In this document: positions 1-12,451 of the stretch, piece by piece | How the letters are laid out: each line of letters starts with the position of its first letter | Position numbering within the stretch: position 1 is the first letter of the stretch | NCBI RefSeq assembly: GCF_963678635.1 | Contig: NC_087064.1 | Span: 42,981,380-43,045,379, forward strand | Source: Symsagittifera roscoffensis | Lineage: Eukaryota > Xenacoelomorpha > Acoela > Convolutidae | Length of the DNA: 64,000 bases | Direction: 5' to 3' | The notes under the pieces: model-generated | What the model saw: only the letters and a program-made list of their open reading frames with translations | Databases searched by the model: none | Told to the model about the DNA's origin: nothing | Program-made: the position numbers and the translations under genes

Positions 1-600
1 CATGCAGTCGCGAAAATTATTATTTATCAATCGTCAATTTTATCAATCTTTTTATTCTGCTCTGCGGCTTGGTTTCCGTCAATGTCCGGTTTGCAAAAAA
101 AACTAGAGTTCTCAGCAAAGAGTTATAAAGTGGGTTGTCAGTAAAAACGATTTTTATGTTAGTTCTTTCGTTTAAAGCATCTCCCAATTTGTTTTTTGCT
201 GCAAGGAACTGATATTCTGCTGCTCTGGAAACTAATTAACAATACCGTTGCCTTGTTTTACAAAATTGGAGCCAATCAAAAAGAACTTTACCTCAGATCA
301 GTCAGAAACGGAGAAATTGAGTTCGTACCTAATAAAAAAAATCAGATGTGACAATAATTTCTTTAAATGCGCACCCAGAGCAGCAAATGAGATGCTTCCG
401 ATGACAAACAAAAACATAGACAAGACTCTGAAAACATTCAAAATTCCGCTTGATGAATTTCTTTTTGCGCAATCCTTATACAAATAGTTCCTGTTCTTTT
501 AAAAAAAAGGTCTTAATTAGATAATTTTTTAAGTTGTTAAATCCTTAATATTTCATGTAGTTCATGTGCAATTCCATAAACTTATTTGATCGGAGTCGAA
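1..600. other. AT-rich DNA without a recognisable gene
   Basis: No coding or RNA feature could be supported. A 79-residue open frame at 248-487 has no recognisable motif, no splice context and an equally open frame on the other strand, so I treat it as chance. Confidence 0.5.
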
Positions 601-630
601 CCTTTTTCTTCTTCTTCTTCTTCTTCTTTG
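601..630. repeat. CTT microsatellite
   Basis: A run of about seven CTT triplets lies just before a diverged repeat block that recurs at 1130-1255. Confidence 0.85.
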
Positions 631-960
631 ATCATTTTTCGTAAAGTTTTGGGGGTTGAAACATAGCCATTTTTGCAATTTGAGACAATTAACGCGCGAT
701 AAATTTCGCGCTAGTACTGCGTAAGTGGAGATTTATTCCGTTTTAGAAATTGTTCCAAAATGGTTGAAGGAAGCTTTGTATAAGACAATATTCATTATTC
801 CAACAGACGTTCAAAATTATTAATGGTATTTACTCATAAATTGTTCCGATAATTTGCCTGAAAGTTAAAGTATCTCAAACACAAATCAGGGTCAACATCA
901 CTTCGGCCAATATTTAAAAAAGAAGTAAATTCGAAAACTGTTTGTTAATCCGACTTTCTT

Positions 961-1912
961 AATGGAAGTAAGGGAACATTTGTGCTCGGGGTGGTTTTTC
1001 TTCAGACAATTTTCGAATTCTTACATAGCCCCTTTTGACAGATTATTTATGCCATTCGAAAGATATTGCTGTCTAAAGTTTAAACTGGAAAATTTATTTC
1101 ACCTGTCATCGTTTTTTGTTTTGTTATTGTGGTTTTGAAATTCCCATTTTGGCCAATTTAGGACAATTTAAGTGCGATCTATTTCGCGCTATTAACGCGC
1201 AAGCGGAGATTTAATCCATCTCAAAAATGGTTCCAAAGTGGTTGAAGGAAGCTTATTTGCCATGATTGATTTGTTACTAGGAGCAAAATCTATCACTTTT
1301 TACCTTTTAGGGCGTGTGAGGTGATGACTTTTTTTAAATCTTAATTGCTTTTAAGAATTCGTTTCATTTTTTTACATTTAATTTTTTCCTGTTATTACTG
1401 GTCCATGGACTTTAAAAAGCAGTCAAAATTTTCAAGAATTCACCCTGATACGAGCAGTCTTGTTATCTAAAGAAAGAATAAAGATTACAGAAAGGATGCA
1501 ATTTCTGAATTCTCTAAATAAACTGAAATATTTTTGATACATTTTGATATATGACCACATTTTCACACCGTTAAAAATGATATGCTGCTATGAAAAATAG
1601 CAATGTTCAGATTAAGGGGATCGGTGGTGAAGTGGAATTGAAAAGGTCTCAATTGAAAAGGTCGGATGTTAATAGCGCGAAACATTTCGAGTGTTAATTG
1701 TCCCAAACTTGCCAAAATAGAAATCTTTAAACCCTCATTACTTTACGAAAAATGATCACTCATGACAAATATATTTTTTAAAATTTAAGCTCAAGACAAA
1801 AATAATTTTTGAGTAATATAAAATAGTTCCGTCAAAAATAGTTAAAACGTCGAATTTTGTCTGACAAAAAAACTCACCCCGAGCACAAATTTTCCGTCAC
1901 TTTCCTTACCGT
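961..1912. repeat. diverged foldback (inverted-repeat) element
   Basis: The stretch 961-1255 is matched in inverted orientation by about 1640-1910. Landmarks are GTGCTCGGGGTG near 980 against CACCCCGAGCAC near 1875, and the block around ATTTCGCGCTATTAACG near 1180 against its complement near 1670. A partial direct copy of the second block lies at 629-775. The arms are clearly diverged and no target-site duplication could be fixed, so this looks like an old MITE-like element. It has no coding capacity. Confidence 0.55.
1617..1675 (+). repeat. fragment of tRNA-derived SINE head
   Basis: The sequence CGGTGGTGAAGTGG followed by AGGTCGGATGTT matches the head of the minus-strand SINE at 4380-4450, including its A box (TGGTGAAGTGG). 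Part of the region between the boxes is replaced by a short internal repeat, and the copy ends at the foldback arm. It is a broken copy, unlikely to be transcribed. Confidence 0.5.
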
Positions 1913-1915
1913 CAC

Positions 1916-3085
1916 AGACATTGTTTGTGTATTTGGCAAAATAGTTGAAAAGTTTAGAACCTGGGCACCAAAAGTATAAAAAAACCTGGATGAAAAAGAT
2001 TAAACTTACTTTGATTAAGTTAAATTAAAAACAATTGTGTTTAGCTCAAATAAATTTATAACTTGATCAAATATCTAAAGAAAGGAGATAAAGAAGAAAG
2101 CATGAATACTTTTGTTTCTATTTTTGTCAATGATATCCAGGAAATCAGAATTACATTAATGTGGTTGTTTTGCAGACGGTGTTCTTTGATTTTGAACAAG
2201 ATTTGAAAAAAAAATCATAACTTAAATATTAAAAACCTTGATAGATTAAGATTAATCTTGCTATGATCAAAGTAAAACAAAAACAAGCGTTTTAGCTCAA
2301 AGAAACCAATAAACCGATGTAAACAGAAAGTGACAATAAGTTTTTTTGATGTTCAAATTGCTTGAAACTTAATTTTCATTGGACACGTCCAAAATAACAA
2401 ACAAAAGTGAGAAATTCAAATAATCTCTCTAATAAATCTTAAAAAATTTTCTTCTTTGAAATCTTCTTTATGAGTAAAAAAGCTGGAGCCATCAACTAAA
2501 TCATCAGAAGGCAACCCTTATTAATGTCAGCACATCAACAAAATTTCTTGAATTTACTGCGGAAGCAACAAAATCTTGAATGGAATCGTAGCAAACGCAG
2601 TCCAGGGATGTAAGATCAACGAGACAAAAACATAAAAACTGCATACATGCGAAGTTCTAAAAGTAAATACCAAACATCAAAACAAAAACTTACCAGGATA
2701 GATGTAAGTATAGTTCCGTAACAAAAACAACTGATAAAAACCCAATAGGTGATGCATCAATCAAATTACGTCTAACGTCTTAAGCCTAAGCCTTACCCAC
2801 AAAAAATCTGCAATGAGTAAAAGTAGATGAGAGAGTCAGTCTTCCTATTAATTTTGGAAAATTTAGAAGGTCTGGAGCTGCGCGATAGAAAATTAGGTGC
2901 GTTTAAAATTTGGTGAAATTTCATAATTTTCTTTTTTTATATCGACAAGTTGCATGTCTAGATTGTATGTCTCATTAATTTTGCCATATGTCTAGATACA
3001 AGTTTTCCCACAGTTCAATCGAACAAAATCAAATAATGTAGAACTTTTCATGGATAATTGCTCCCAAATCATCCCTGCAAACAGG
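1916..3085. other. no gene seen
   Basis: AT-rich sequence with frequent stops on both strands. I see no feature in it. Confidence 0.5.
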
Positions 3086-3093
3086 CTTGTAGA

Positions 3094-3423
3094 GAGGAGC
3101 GGATTTAGGGGGGCGGGGGTCGGACCCTTCTTCTCCCCTCAGGCACTCGACCCCCTGCAGACCCAAAGGATCACCCTTTGTACTATTTTGAGATATCCAT
3201 ATTTGATGACGGACCCTAAAAATTTTCTGAAGGCGCCTTTAGCGCCAATATATACTAATTTTGAGAGGGGGGGGGGGGAGACTTGTCGAAAAAGCGCGAT
3301 TTTGTGGTCAACATTTTCCAAAAAGTGCCTAAAAATGCCTATTTTGGCCTGTTTTTTTTCTTAAAATTTTTGAAATTACAGCCCTGCCACCTCAAGAAAA
3401 AGATAACCCTGGATCCGTCCCTG
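3094..3423. mobile_element. hAT-like MITE with 8-bp target duplication
   Basis: The element starts AGGAGCGGATTTAGGG and ends CCCTGGATCCGTCCCTG. These ends are inverted repeats of each other (CAGGGACGGATCCAGGG on the complement). It is flanked on both sides by the same 8 bp, CTTGTAGA, at 3086-3093 and 3424-3431. An 8-bp duplication is the hallmark of hAT-superfamily insertions. The inside is G-rich, with a 12-G run near 3267, and has no transposase frame, so it is non-autonomous. Relatives sit at 4195-4670 and 5218-5329. Confidence 0.75.
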
Positions 3424-3431
3424 CTTGTAGA

Positions 3432-4190
3432 CTCATGATGTCTAACTGAGCCGGCGTCCGAACAGAATCGTAAAATTCCCGATTCGCGAATGATTTCCAA
3501 ACTTCATATACCTTATTGATAACAAAAAAAAAATGCGAAATGCTATATTGGGTATCGAGAAAGGCTGGAGACTATTAATAGTTTCTCTTTAGTCCTTTCT
3601 AAATTTCTCATTTGCATGATAAACGTTTATTCGAGCAAGCAGTTGTCTCTTTTTGAAACTAAGGAAAATTCGGGCAGTTGTCTTTCTTCTTGGAATTGCA
3701 AATGAAAAATCGTGAAAAATTGAAATGAACTTGGATCTACACCTACCATTACGTTCCTGCCGTCCTGTTCTCTCTTTGATTTCACCTGTACCATGTTGGG
3801 GGCTGGATGGATGTTACTATTGGGGTCTACCTGCTCTTTGCTCCTCAGGTGTCGGAACAGAATCTGCGCGTTCTCCGGGGGAGACAGAATCACCACCTTT
3901 TTTCCTTTTTTGGGTCGAGAAAACGACATAGTAATATCTGCAATTGTTGAGCTAGAATGAGCGTCTGTTTATATATAATGCTACCGTTAATGAAGAGGGT
4001 GGAAATAATGATTTATTTCATAAAACAAGAACTATTATCAAACAAACTAAATGTTACATTACGAAACTGAGTGTTTGTTCGTAAACAATTATAACGTGCT
4101 CTTGATTTGCGAATTGTTTCATATTTAGATTCAAAGCACTGTTGCGACAAAGGTTTTAAAATAACAACCAAGATATCCAGAAACCTGATA
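3432..4190. other. no gene seen
   Basis: Short open frames on both strands overlap each other (3627-3929 minus and 3725-3931 plus) and carry no recognisable motif. Nothing else is supported. Confidence 0.45.
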
Positions 4191-4194
4191 TGAA

Positions 4195-4670
4195 CAGAGG
4201 CGGACCTAGAATTTTCTTGAAGGGGGAGGGGGTGGACGGAATTTAAGACCATTTATCCACGGGCAAAGGACCAACACAAGAGCTGTGCAGCTCATCACGG
4301 CGAACCGCTGTTGTGCCCATGTTTGGTTATTTTTTCTGGGCTGGGTAATGTTGCTTCACTCTCAAGCAACGAGCAAGGATCATGGTTGGCCTCGAACATC
4401 CGACCTCTCGATAGAGAGGCGGAGACGTAACCACTTCACCACCGCTCCCCTCAAATTTCACAAAACAATCAAAAATTTTACTCTTCCTTTTTTTAGACCT
4501 ATACTAATTTTGTCAACCATATTGATTTCCCGAGCGCTCCCAGAACAGAATAAAGACCGTATTTTGACCAAATTATCTACGCTGCAGTCAAATTTAGAAA
4601 AAAAAACAACGCGTTAGTCATCAAAATTGGAGGGAAAGGGGAGCGTCTTATCCTCCTAAACCTGCCCCTG
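4195..4670. mobile_element. MITE relative with nested SINE
   Basis: The left end CAGAGGCGGACCTAG and the right end CTAAACCTGCCCCTG are inverted repeats of the same family as the element at 3094-3423. No matching target duplication is visible (GATATGAA left, GACTAAAT right). A tRNA-derived SINE lies inside, so the insertion is probably composite and old. Confidence 0.5.
4300..4450 (-). repeat. tRNA-derived SINE
   Basis: Read on the minus strand from 4450, the sequence has an A box TGGTGAAGTGG (4441-4431) and, about 30 bp on, a B box GGATGTTCGAGGCC (4401-4388). The spacing and a potential anticodon-arm hairpin (CTCTCTATCGAGAG) resemble a tRNA. It does not fold as a sound tRNA and continues into unrelated body sequence, so I call it a SINE with a tRNA-like head. 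The same head recurs at 1617-1675, which supports a dispersed family. Confidence 0.6.
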
Positions 4671-5217
4671 GACTAAATGTGATAAAATTGTTCAACCAAC
4701 TACTTTCTGAAAAAAGTCCGAAAAAATGACGTCCGTTTTTGTACCAAAGGATGTTCCGTTCATACTCCTCTACACAAGTGAAAAAGCTGGAAAAAAAACG
4801 TGTTGCGTCAATTTTGTCATAACTTTAACCGCGTCTAAAAAATTTAAAAAAAATGAAATTGAACAGCAAATAATCAAATTTTATTTAAAACGTAGAGAAC
4901 GTTTTATGTGCGTTTAAATTCACATCTCAATATAAAGGACAAAAACTCGTTATAATTAAATTTCCTTGTCTTTAATCTATAAAAGTGACAAATAAATGAT
5001 TAAGACTGATTAGCAAAAGATTTTTCAATGATTTATAAAAAAAAAATTAGCAGTAAAATCCATTTTAGTTGATTATTGTCAATTTTTTGTTTTATAAACA
5101 CTGACAATAAAATTAACATTAGTCAATTTTTATCCATGAAACTCTTTTGAGGGATGGTCGGCACCGTCAGAGATTACTCATGAAGATGAAATAAGACTGT
5201 TCGTATCAGAGCAAAGC

Positions 5218-5329
5218 CAGCGGATTTAGGGGGGATTTGGTTTGTCTACCTAAAAAAATCCGATAAAATTTTTGAGCTTTTTATAAAACACGCCCCACCT
5301 TCCTCAAGAAAATCTTAGATCCGCCCCTG
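5218..5329. mobile_element. short MITE of the GGGGCGGATC family
   Basis: The ends CAGCGGATTTAGGGGG and ATCTTAGATCCGCCCCTG form inverted repeats related to the 3094-3423 element, with an interior of only about 80 bp. The flanks GCAAAGCC and GCAAGGCA are at best an imperfect target duplication. Confidence 0.55.
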
Positions 5330-5829
5330 CAAGGCAAATCACTAAATGTTCTGACGGCCTATTAATTGGTCTCGCATAGTTTTTTGGTGTATTAAATAAT
5401 GACTACAACTACAAATTTTAGGCTGATAATATCAATGTTAAAATTTGAGTCGTTTATGCAATTAATAAAACCAATTGAATTCGGAACGATTATGAGTGCG
5501 GATAATTTGCCACGCATAATCATTTAGCGTATTGAAACATAATTTAGAAGTATTAATCCGGTAAAAGCGCCCGCACGGTAGTATAGAGCAAGCATACTAG
5601 CTTGGCAATCCCAACATTTCCAGATCGATGCTCATACGCAGCAAACATTTCTTGAATCGGTCTGAATAAAAAACCACACTGGGCAAGTATTTCCCTCAAT
5701 TTCTTCGAAATTCGGACCAATAAATGTCTTCAAAACAGACAAGGATATATCCAGAGACAATAACTCAATCATAGATTGCACATGCCAATTAAACGCAAAG
5801 TCAACCCCGCACTGGAGTTACATGGATAA

Positions 5830-6060
5830 AAATCCATTATATTGTCATTTCATAGTCGGTATCTATAAAATTAATAAAATAATCGATTAAAACTAATCGA
5901 AAATGGATTATAATCCTAATATTTTTTTTATATCAATATAATCCATTATAGGCGATTATAATCGATTATAATCCATTAAAAATGTATTACATATCTTATT
6001 TTTTTATGTCAATATAATCCCTTATAATCCCAATACAATCCCTTATCCCTCTATGTACCG
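5830..6060. repeat. degenerate ATAATCC/GATTATAATC repeat cluster
   Basis: Many overlapping copies of ATAATCCATTATA and the palindrome CGATTATAATCG occur in tandem and inverted order. This is low-complexity DNA without coding capacity. Confidence 0.6.
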
Positions 6061-6146
6061 GGCGGGGTAAAAAAATTGGAGGGGCAAAGTGGAACAACTG
6101 ATTAACGTACTTTCCCCGTCCCCGTTCAAAATGGTAAACAAACTGT

Positions 6147-6164
6147 GGGGGGGGGGGGGGGGGG
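6147..6164. repeat. G18 homopolymer
   Basis: An uninterrupted run of 18 G in otherwise AT-rich DNA. It could be an assembly-sensitive site or could form a G-quadruplex. Nothing around it suggests a function. Confidence 0.9.
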
Positions 6165-6199
6165 TTGGGAGTAAACTTTAGTAAACCTGGTGGTGGCAA

Positions 6200-8029
6200 A
6201 CTATGATCACAGAGTAAAAAAGGAACGAATATACGATTAAGAATTGCTAAATTGAATTATTTAGACGATTATATCAAACGGAGAACAAACTAAGAGTTTG
6301 TAAGAGGGACGCACTCAAATTGTTAACAGATGTCAAGCAGCGCTCATAAATAGGGTTCAATTTCAGATTGTACTGGAACCCGTTCTGAACTAGTAATTAT
6401 AAACCAATTTTACTATTGATAAAACAATCTCTATAAAATATTACTAACTAACCAATCATATATCAACTCTAACGTTGACACTCATTTGTAAGTGCTGAAA
6501 ATACTTGTAGTTTCAGCGCCAAAACAATTTTAATAAATCTTAAATCACAGTTTTTCTCCTTCTGGATAAACTCCAAGAACTGACTCGTGAAAACCAAAAT
6601 ACACTAGATCTTTTGAGACTAGGAGATATATGAGTAAGGTTAAGATTGGTATTAGACTAAGGAATTGCACGAATCTATCCGACCGAAAAACAAGATAGCG
6701 TGACGAACAGATGGTGTACCTTATCTAAAATTAATCTATGAGTACAGGCCAAAGGTCAGAACTCGTCTGGTGCGACCAAAGGTCTCGAACAAGTCCTTAA
6801 CTAACTTAGAATTAGAAAATTAAACTTAGAATTAGACAATTGCAAAATTGCAAAAATTTTAGATGGAATAGACAGTTTAATAGAAATTTCTCTATGTTTC
6901 AAAAAATCTACGCTAATTTTCCAAGCAATACAAGCATTACCAGGTATTGCAAGAATACCACGATCAAGGCGTGAACAACGATCACGAAACGGACCGCCCT
7001 ACTACATGAAAGTACGACGGAAATCGGAACAAAGTTTTGTATTTTGAGTACTTTATGCTGTAATTTTAATTTTTCATTTACTGACAAGAAAATTACTTGA
7101 AAAAAAATTCTTCAACAACTTATTGCAGCAAAACTTACTTTTTTAAAACAACGACTGATGAAAAGAGCACAAGCCGTTTCTCCGAAAAATCTGCAGTAAA
7201 TCAAAACTTTTAAATAAAAAAATTTTTTAAATAAAAAATACAAAAATTAATTAGTTTTAAAAAATTATTGTTAGTTCTATAAATAAATACATATGATTTT
7301 CCTCAACTCAGCTTCATCACCCAAAACATAACTTTAACAAAACTCCAACTTTTAAATTTTCTTAAATTCAAAACTTTTACCTTAAATCTTTTCAAGGCTT
7401 ATCCTTTCTTTTACATAATTCGTTTTTATTTCATAAACAGGTCATCAAGGTTTTCCTTGGATCTTTATTTTCACTTAAAACTAAATTTTTTTTATTTCTG
7501 ATTATCAAGGTTTCCCTTGGATCAAATCAGAACATCTTTGTTCTTCCCACCCCATCATTTTGAAAAGTGTTTAACGACCTCAAACTTCGATTCACACTCC
7601 AACCCTTATAAACGACTCAGAATTTTATGAAAAACTAACCATTTCAATTAAGATAAACACTGAAGAATTTCGGTTAATCATCCTTCACTTGAGCTCTTCC
7701 TCTTAGATGATCCAGGCTAAAACCCTTAAATAATTAGTAAGTCATCAAATAGTACCTGACGATCTACCTGTGTTCTAATCATACCTGAACCTTGTGAATT
7801 GACTTATTATTCTCTAATTCTTAATCACAAATCACAAACCCTAGGTAAGATTAAGTAAGTCAGTCATGAATCAAAACCTAGTCACGAGAAATTAAAAAGT
7901 CATTCTCACGAATTGATATACTCTCTCTCCAACCCGTCAACCACGACAGCCTATGCCCCAAGTTAGGATAACCACGCAAAAACCGTAAGAACTAACAGTT
8001 TAGTAAAATAAAAACTCTAAGTCCCAAGT
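6200..8029. other. AT-rich region before the first Gypsy element
   Basis: No gene is visible. The motif ATCAAGG(T/A)TTTCCTTGGATC occurs twice (near 7443 and 7503). Position suggests that the element's 5' leader or long terminal repeat lies here. The 3' end of the element is lost, so terminal repeats cannot be matched. Confidence 0.35.
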
Positions 8030-8173
8030 ATGGCACCTATCATCCTAAACCTTAATTCACGAGATAACCTAGGCAGTAAACAAGAAATCATCTTACATAT
8101 ATGTTTAAATAAAAACGAAAGATACGATCTTGTAATCACACCGCACAGACAAACAATAGGATTTATTAGATAA
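8030..8173 (+). pseudogene. N-terminal gag fragment
   Basis: A 47-residue frame begins at an ATG with MAPIILNLNSRDNLG and stops at TAA. The sequence after it keeps lysine/glutamine-rich, gag-like composition but is broken by many stops. I take it as the start of the element's gag because of its position, the length of decayed sequence up to the capsid-like part, and its codon bias towards A. The gag identity is inferred, not shown by a motif. Confidence 0.4.
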
Positions 8174-9353
8174 AAAGACAAACACAAAAAAAGACAATTA
8201 TAACAAAGCAAAAGTAAATTATCAAAAGAAGATTTTCAAAAAGACGAAACGCAGTCTCAGAATCAGAAACAAACACAATACAGGAACTTCAAGACTTTAA
8301 TGATTCAATAAATAAAAATAACCCATTAGAAGATTAAATATATTTAACTGACTCAAAAGATACAACACAATCATCATTTAAAGGAAAAATCAGAATAAAA
8401 AAATCGTACATTAACAAACCAATACGCCTATATAATTGGAATCAACCAATAAGACACATTGAAAGTTCCACTTTAACAGTTCTACAATACGAAAAATGAT
8501 ATAATACGACAAAAATTTCAATTAAAACACGATACATCCAATTCTCATACAACCACAAAGTGATCCCGCCCGAGGACAATCACATTTTTGTCACAACTTA
8601 ACTGGAAATTTTATTTGAAAAAAGAAGTAGCCTATGTAAACAAGAATTTCCTGAATTAAGAATAAAACGACAAATTCTTGACCAGTGTCTCAAAAGTATA
8701 TGTAATGTTACATCATATTACGGTATATTCACAATCAAAATCTTATCACCATACTCAAATCACCCTACACATCAAATACAAACAGCTGATATAGATTTAG
8801 AAATCTCAAAAGTTTTCACAAACTATATAAAAATTATATAACAACAAAATTCAAAATGGGCATATTCAATATTCACAAAAGATGTTTTATCAATTATTTA
8901 TAGCTACCTATCTATATTAGAAGTGAAAAAAAAACACAAGGTAAGTCACCGCCTCAAACATCCCGGCACTCAACTGTAAGACAAAAAATCTATCTTTTTT
9001 CAAAAATTTTAGATACAATCCGTCAAAACCTTATTAGTAACGAAATTTCACAAAACCTCAATCATGATTTACAAAGAATACTAGCATGGTTTATGATTGA
9101 TTATTTGGTCCATAACATTGATCTCTTAGCACGATCAAGAAAACTTTTCGAACTCAAAGCTCAGACGATGAAACTGTAATAGCAGATGAAACAGACTATG
9201 TTTGGGACCCTGAGTGGTCTCATCCATCATTTATTAGTATGACAACTGATATATCAAGCACAGCAACCACTAATATCACCTTTGATAACAACTGTTTAAA
9301 ATGTTAGAATAACTCCACTTACTAATGATGTAACTCCTTCATTTTATAATGCA

Positions 9354-9629
9354 ATGTTCACTGACAGAACAGGAAATAATAATTTTAACTCCACATTTAA
9401 TAATAAACAAGAAATATTCAAAGGAATAAGAAATCTTACACAATTAGATATTCAAACTCTATCACAATTTATTAACAAAGAAATAGTCAAAATAACGCCA
9501 ACAACAACACAACAAAACATTTCCCCCATTCATCCTACAGTTACAACTCCACAAAATAAAATTACAGCATTTCCACAATCAACTATACAAAACACAATAA
9601 AACCTTCTGTTACTCCAGAATACTCATAA
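9354..9629 (+). pseudogene. Asn/Thr/Gln-rich gag-region remnant
   Basis: A 91-residue open frame is rich in Asn, Thr and Gln (for example NNNFNSTFNNKQEIFKGIRN) and ends in a Pro/Thr/Gln segment. It sits between the presumed gag start and the capsid-like block, and the following 500 bp hold similar Asn/Gln-rich pieces broken by stops. This is most likely a low-complexity linker of the dead element's gag. No enzymatic motif is seen. Confidence 0.4.
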
Positions 9630-10191
9630 ATGGGTTATTAAGATTTTAAACCAGCAACGACATCACGACAAAAAAATAAACAGAAAACGTCTAATAGAAA
9701 CAATTTTTCAGATCATAATTACAACTTTTTTGCAAAAAATAAAATAACAAAACCCCCCTACATGAATAATCAAAACCAATCACAAGCAAAAAACTACAAT
9801 CAAAAAGTACCACAACAAGTCTCCCACTCAGTTTTTTTCAACGGTCAGCCACGAGCTACAGTGGATCGCAGCGAAAACTTCCCGTTCTTTCAACAACAAA
9901 AAATATAACTAATAAACACCTTACAAGAAATCAAACACATTATTCGAAGAAGTTTATTATAGCCACAATCAGTGATGATTTAACGCAAATCAACAAAATA
10001 ATTATTTGAGTTTTGATCAAACAGATCCTATTTATCAGTCAGAACTTTTTGAACCATATACACGGAAAAACAAACGCGATAAACAAGACAATCTTTTCCT
10101 CCAAAACAAAACTCACCATCATATAAAAATATTTTTCAATCATAAAATCCCATAATACACAAAATTATCAATCAACGCAAATGCGAAATAA

Positions 10192-10800
10192 ATTCCATTA
10201 CCAGATATTTTACAACAACATGAGATTACACAAACACAACTTACAAATTTTCTCAAATACCAAATACCAAATGCAGATCTTGAGTGCTCAGTAGAACATT
10301 ATTTAAAGGCAATCACAGTTAACTTTATTTTAAATATAGGATCTGAACCAGCAAAAACGCTACTTCATCAAAACTGGATACATAGACGCACAGCTTTAAT
10401 CCAAACCACACTTGATGGCGCAGCCCAAAAATGGTTTACAGTTTTACCTATGACATTAAATCCGACTGGAAAAAAATCACACAAGAATTTCCAAAAATGA
10501 TTGATTCTGAAAGAAATAAACAACATCAAAGAGTTCTATGCATTGAAATCCGTAGACTCCCCAATGAAACAACTCAGCAACTTGCAGTATGAATCGAAAC
10601 ATTGGTAAGAAAAGCATAATCTCTTAATACGCTTGATTATAAAAACACAAAGATGACAGAAGTCTTAATGATGACTCTGTCACAACTACACAAAATACAC
10701 AAAATAGCAGTAGAAACGAGAGCATCACATCCATCTTCAAATTGAGAACCTGATATAGACTTCCGAATACTAGTAGACAAACTAGATCAAGCTGAAATCA
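10192..10800 (+). pseudogene. gag capsid-like region
   Basis: An open stretch to 10500 contains ALIQTTLDGAAQKWFTVLP, which resembles the conserved capsid core of Gypsy gag proteins (a hydrophobic-Gly-Ala-A-x-x-W-F pattern). After a stop and frameshift the sequence continues as a helical, charged region (DSERNKQHQRVL, then a LDQAEIT segment) that leads into the first tandem unit. In-frame stops near 10592 and 10619 show decay. In an intact element this domain would build the particle shell. Confidence 0.55.
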
Positions 10801-12231
10801 CTATGAAATTGGAAGAAACAGAAAATTTAAAAATACAATACGTAAGCATTATCCATACAACTACTTTACAAGTAAATAACATCTATGACTCTGACACTGA
10901 ACTAACTGAAAAAATCACTCAAATATTACATATCTACGAGAAAAATCCAAATTTTAAAGGCAAGCCATCATTCAATAAATGGTGTAATTTTTGCCATAGA
11001 TCGCTGAATGTAGACAAAACCAACAATATAATAAGAACAAACCACAGAAACATAGATAAACAGGTAAATTTTTTATCAGTACATGTAAAAAAACCAGAGT
11101 TTACCAAACAAAAACAATCACAGTAAAAATAGTTCAAGCAAACCACTCCCAGATAAGTATAATAATTATAGACAACAATCACCTTATCGAAATAACTTTC
11201 GCGGAAGATCTCCAGATCAAGGAAGTTCGCAAAATTTTCACAAAATAGATATAAAAGATCAAACAATCAAAACAACCAAAATTGAAATATTTATTCAATA
11301 TCAAACTCAAACAAAAGTAATTACTCAAATTATAATAGAAATCGTTCTCAATCAAACTCTCGAAACAGATTTCATGCGACCGTTCCAGAAATTCCTCATG
11401 TAATCGAAACAGGAAAATTTCAAACAATAGAAATTGAAAATACTCAGATAATAGATCACGAAATTATTCCAACAAAAGATCAAAACATAATTAATATGAC
11501 ATTAGATCACCTGACAAGAACTGTTCAAATCGACACAAAAATTATTCTCATTAACCACACAGGAATAATACACAATCGCAAAATTCACAACAAAACTATG
11601 GAATTAGTATACCTAAACATCAAAGACAAATCAATCAGGTAAAATCAACTGAAGAAACTCGGTATTGACAACATAGAAAACTCAGAATTACAACTAAATC
11701 ACATAAATTGTGAATCTTCAGATGATCAGAGCGAAACATCAAAATACAGCCACCTAAAAAAAATTTGGACAATCCCACGTCTCTTAGAAAGTCCAAAATG
11801 CAACGATTTTCAATCACCAGACCTCAAAATTGATTTCCTAATAGACTCAGGAGCAGAATCAAATTTTTTAGATATTTCCATATGGAATGAAATACAACTT
11901 TTACATCCAAAATTATCACCTTCAAAGACTTCAAGCAGATTAGCTATAGCACAAGGATCAAATCTATCAAATTTTGGAAAAATTCAATTACTCCTCGTTC
12001 TCACTCGAACAACGGAACAAAATAAATTTTCATTAAAGCTTTCAAACAAACATATATAAAACCCAATATCATTGGAACACCATTTAATACTAAAAATTTC
12101 CCCCGTATTGAAATCCTAAATAGCAAACTACATATAAAGGATAAATACACAAGCATGAAAAACACATCACTCACATTCTTTCAAAGATTAAATAAAAAAC
12201 CTCCATTTTTCTCCAAATTTGATTCTATACA
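10791..12231 (+). repeat. tandem unit A (truncated)
   Basis: This is the first copy of the gag-protease-RT-proximal segment. It starts at the shared point GCTGAAATCA, carries a gag tail in which a 13-bp deletion has removed the zinc knuckle (near 10995) and a protease DSGA at 11844-11855. It breaks off after GATTCTATAC, where the sequence jumps straight into unit B's gag tail. Compared with the full unit about 750 bp are missing. The distance from unit A to unit B is 1365 bp (measured at the marker 11635/13000). Confidence 0.85.
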
Positions 12232-12451
12232 CATCTATGACTCTGACACTGAACTAGCTGAAAAAACCACTCAAATATTACATATCTATGAGAAAAATCC
12301 AAAGTTTAAAGATAAACCATCATTCAAAAAATGGTGTAACTGTTGCCGTAGATATGGACATAGCATCGCTGAATGTAGGCAAAAACAACAGGATAATCAG
12401 AACAAAACCAAAAACATAGAGCACCAAATCAATTCTTTTATCAGTACATGA
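12155..12451 (+). pseudogene. gag nucleocapsid tail with intact CCHC knuckle
   Basis: The 98-residue frame spans the A/B junction. Its second half reads KPSFKKWCNCCRRYGHSIAE followed by C, giving C-x2-C-x4-H-x4-C at 12335-12376, the retroviral-type zinc knuckle that binds RNA. Units A, C and D have a 13-bp deletion at this site, so this is the only copy that keeps the knuckle. The frame then runs into stops before an Arg/Ser/Asn-rich tail. The first part of the frame (residues 1-26) belongs to the protease/RT linker of unit A, so the ORF as such is a by-product of the junction. Confidence 0.6.

Noticed and set aside
5565..5640. Possible tRNA-like segment (GGTAGTATAGAGCAAGC, with a CAAGC/GCTTG stem)
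   Set aside because: Only one arm pairs well and no good B box is found; too weak for a tRNA or SINE call.
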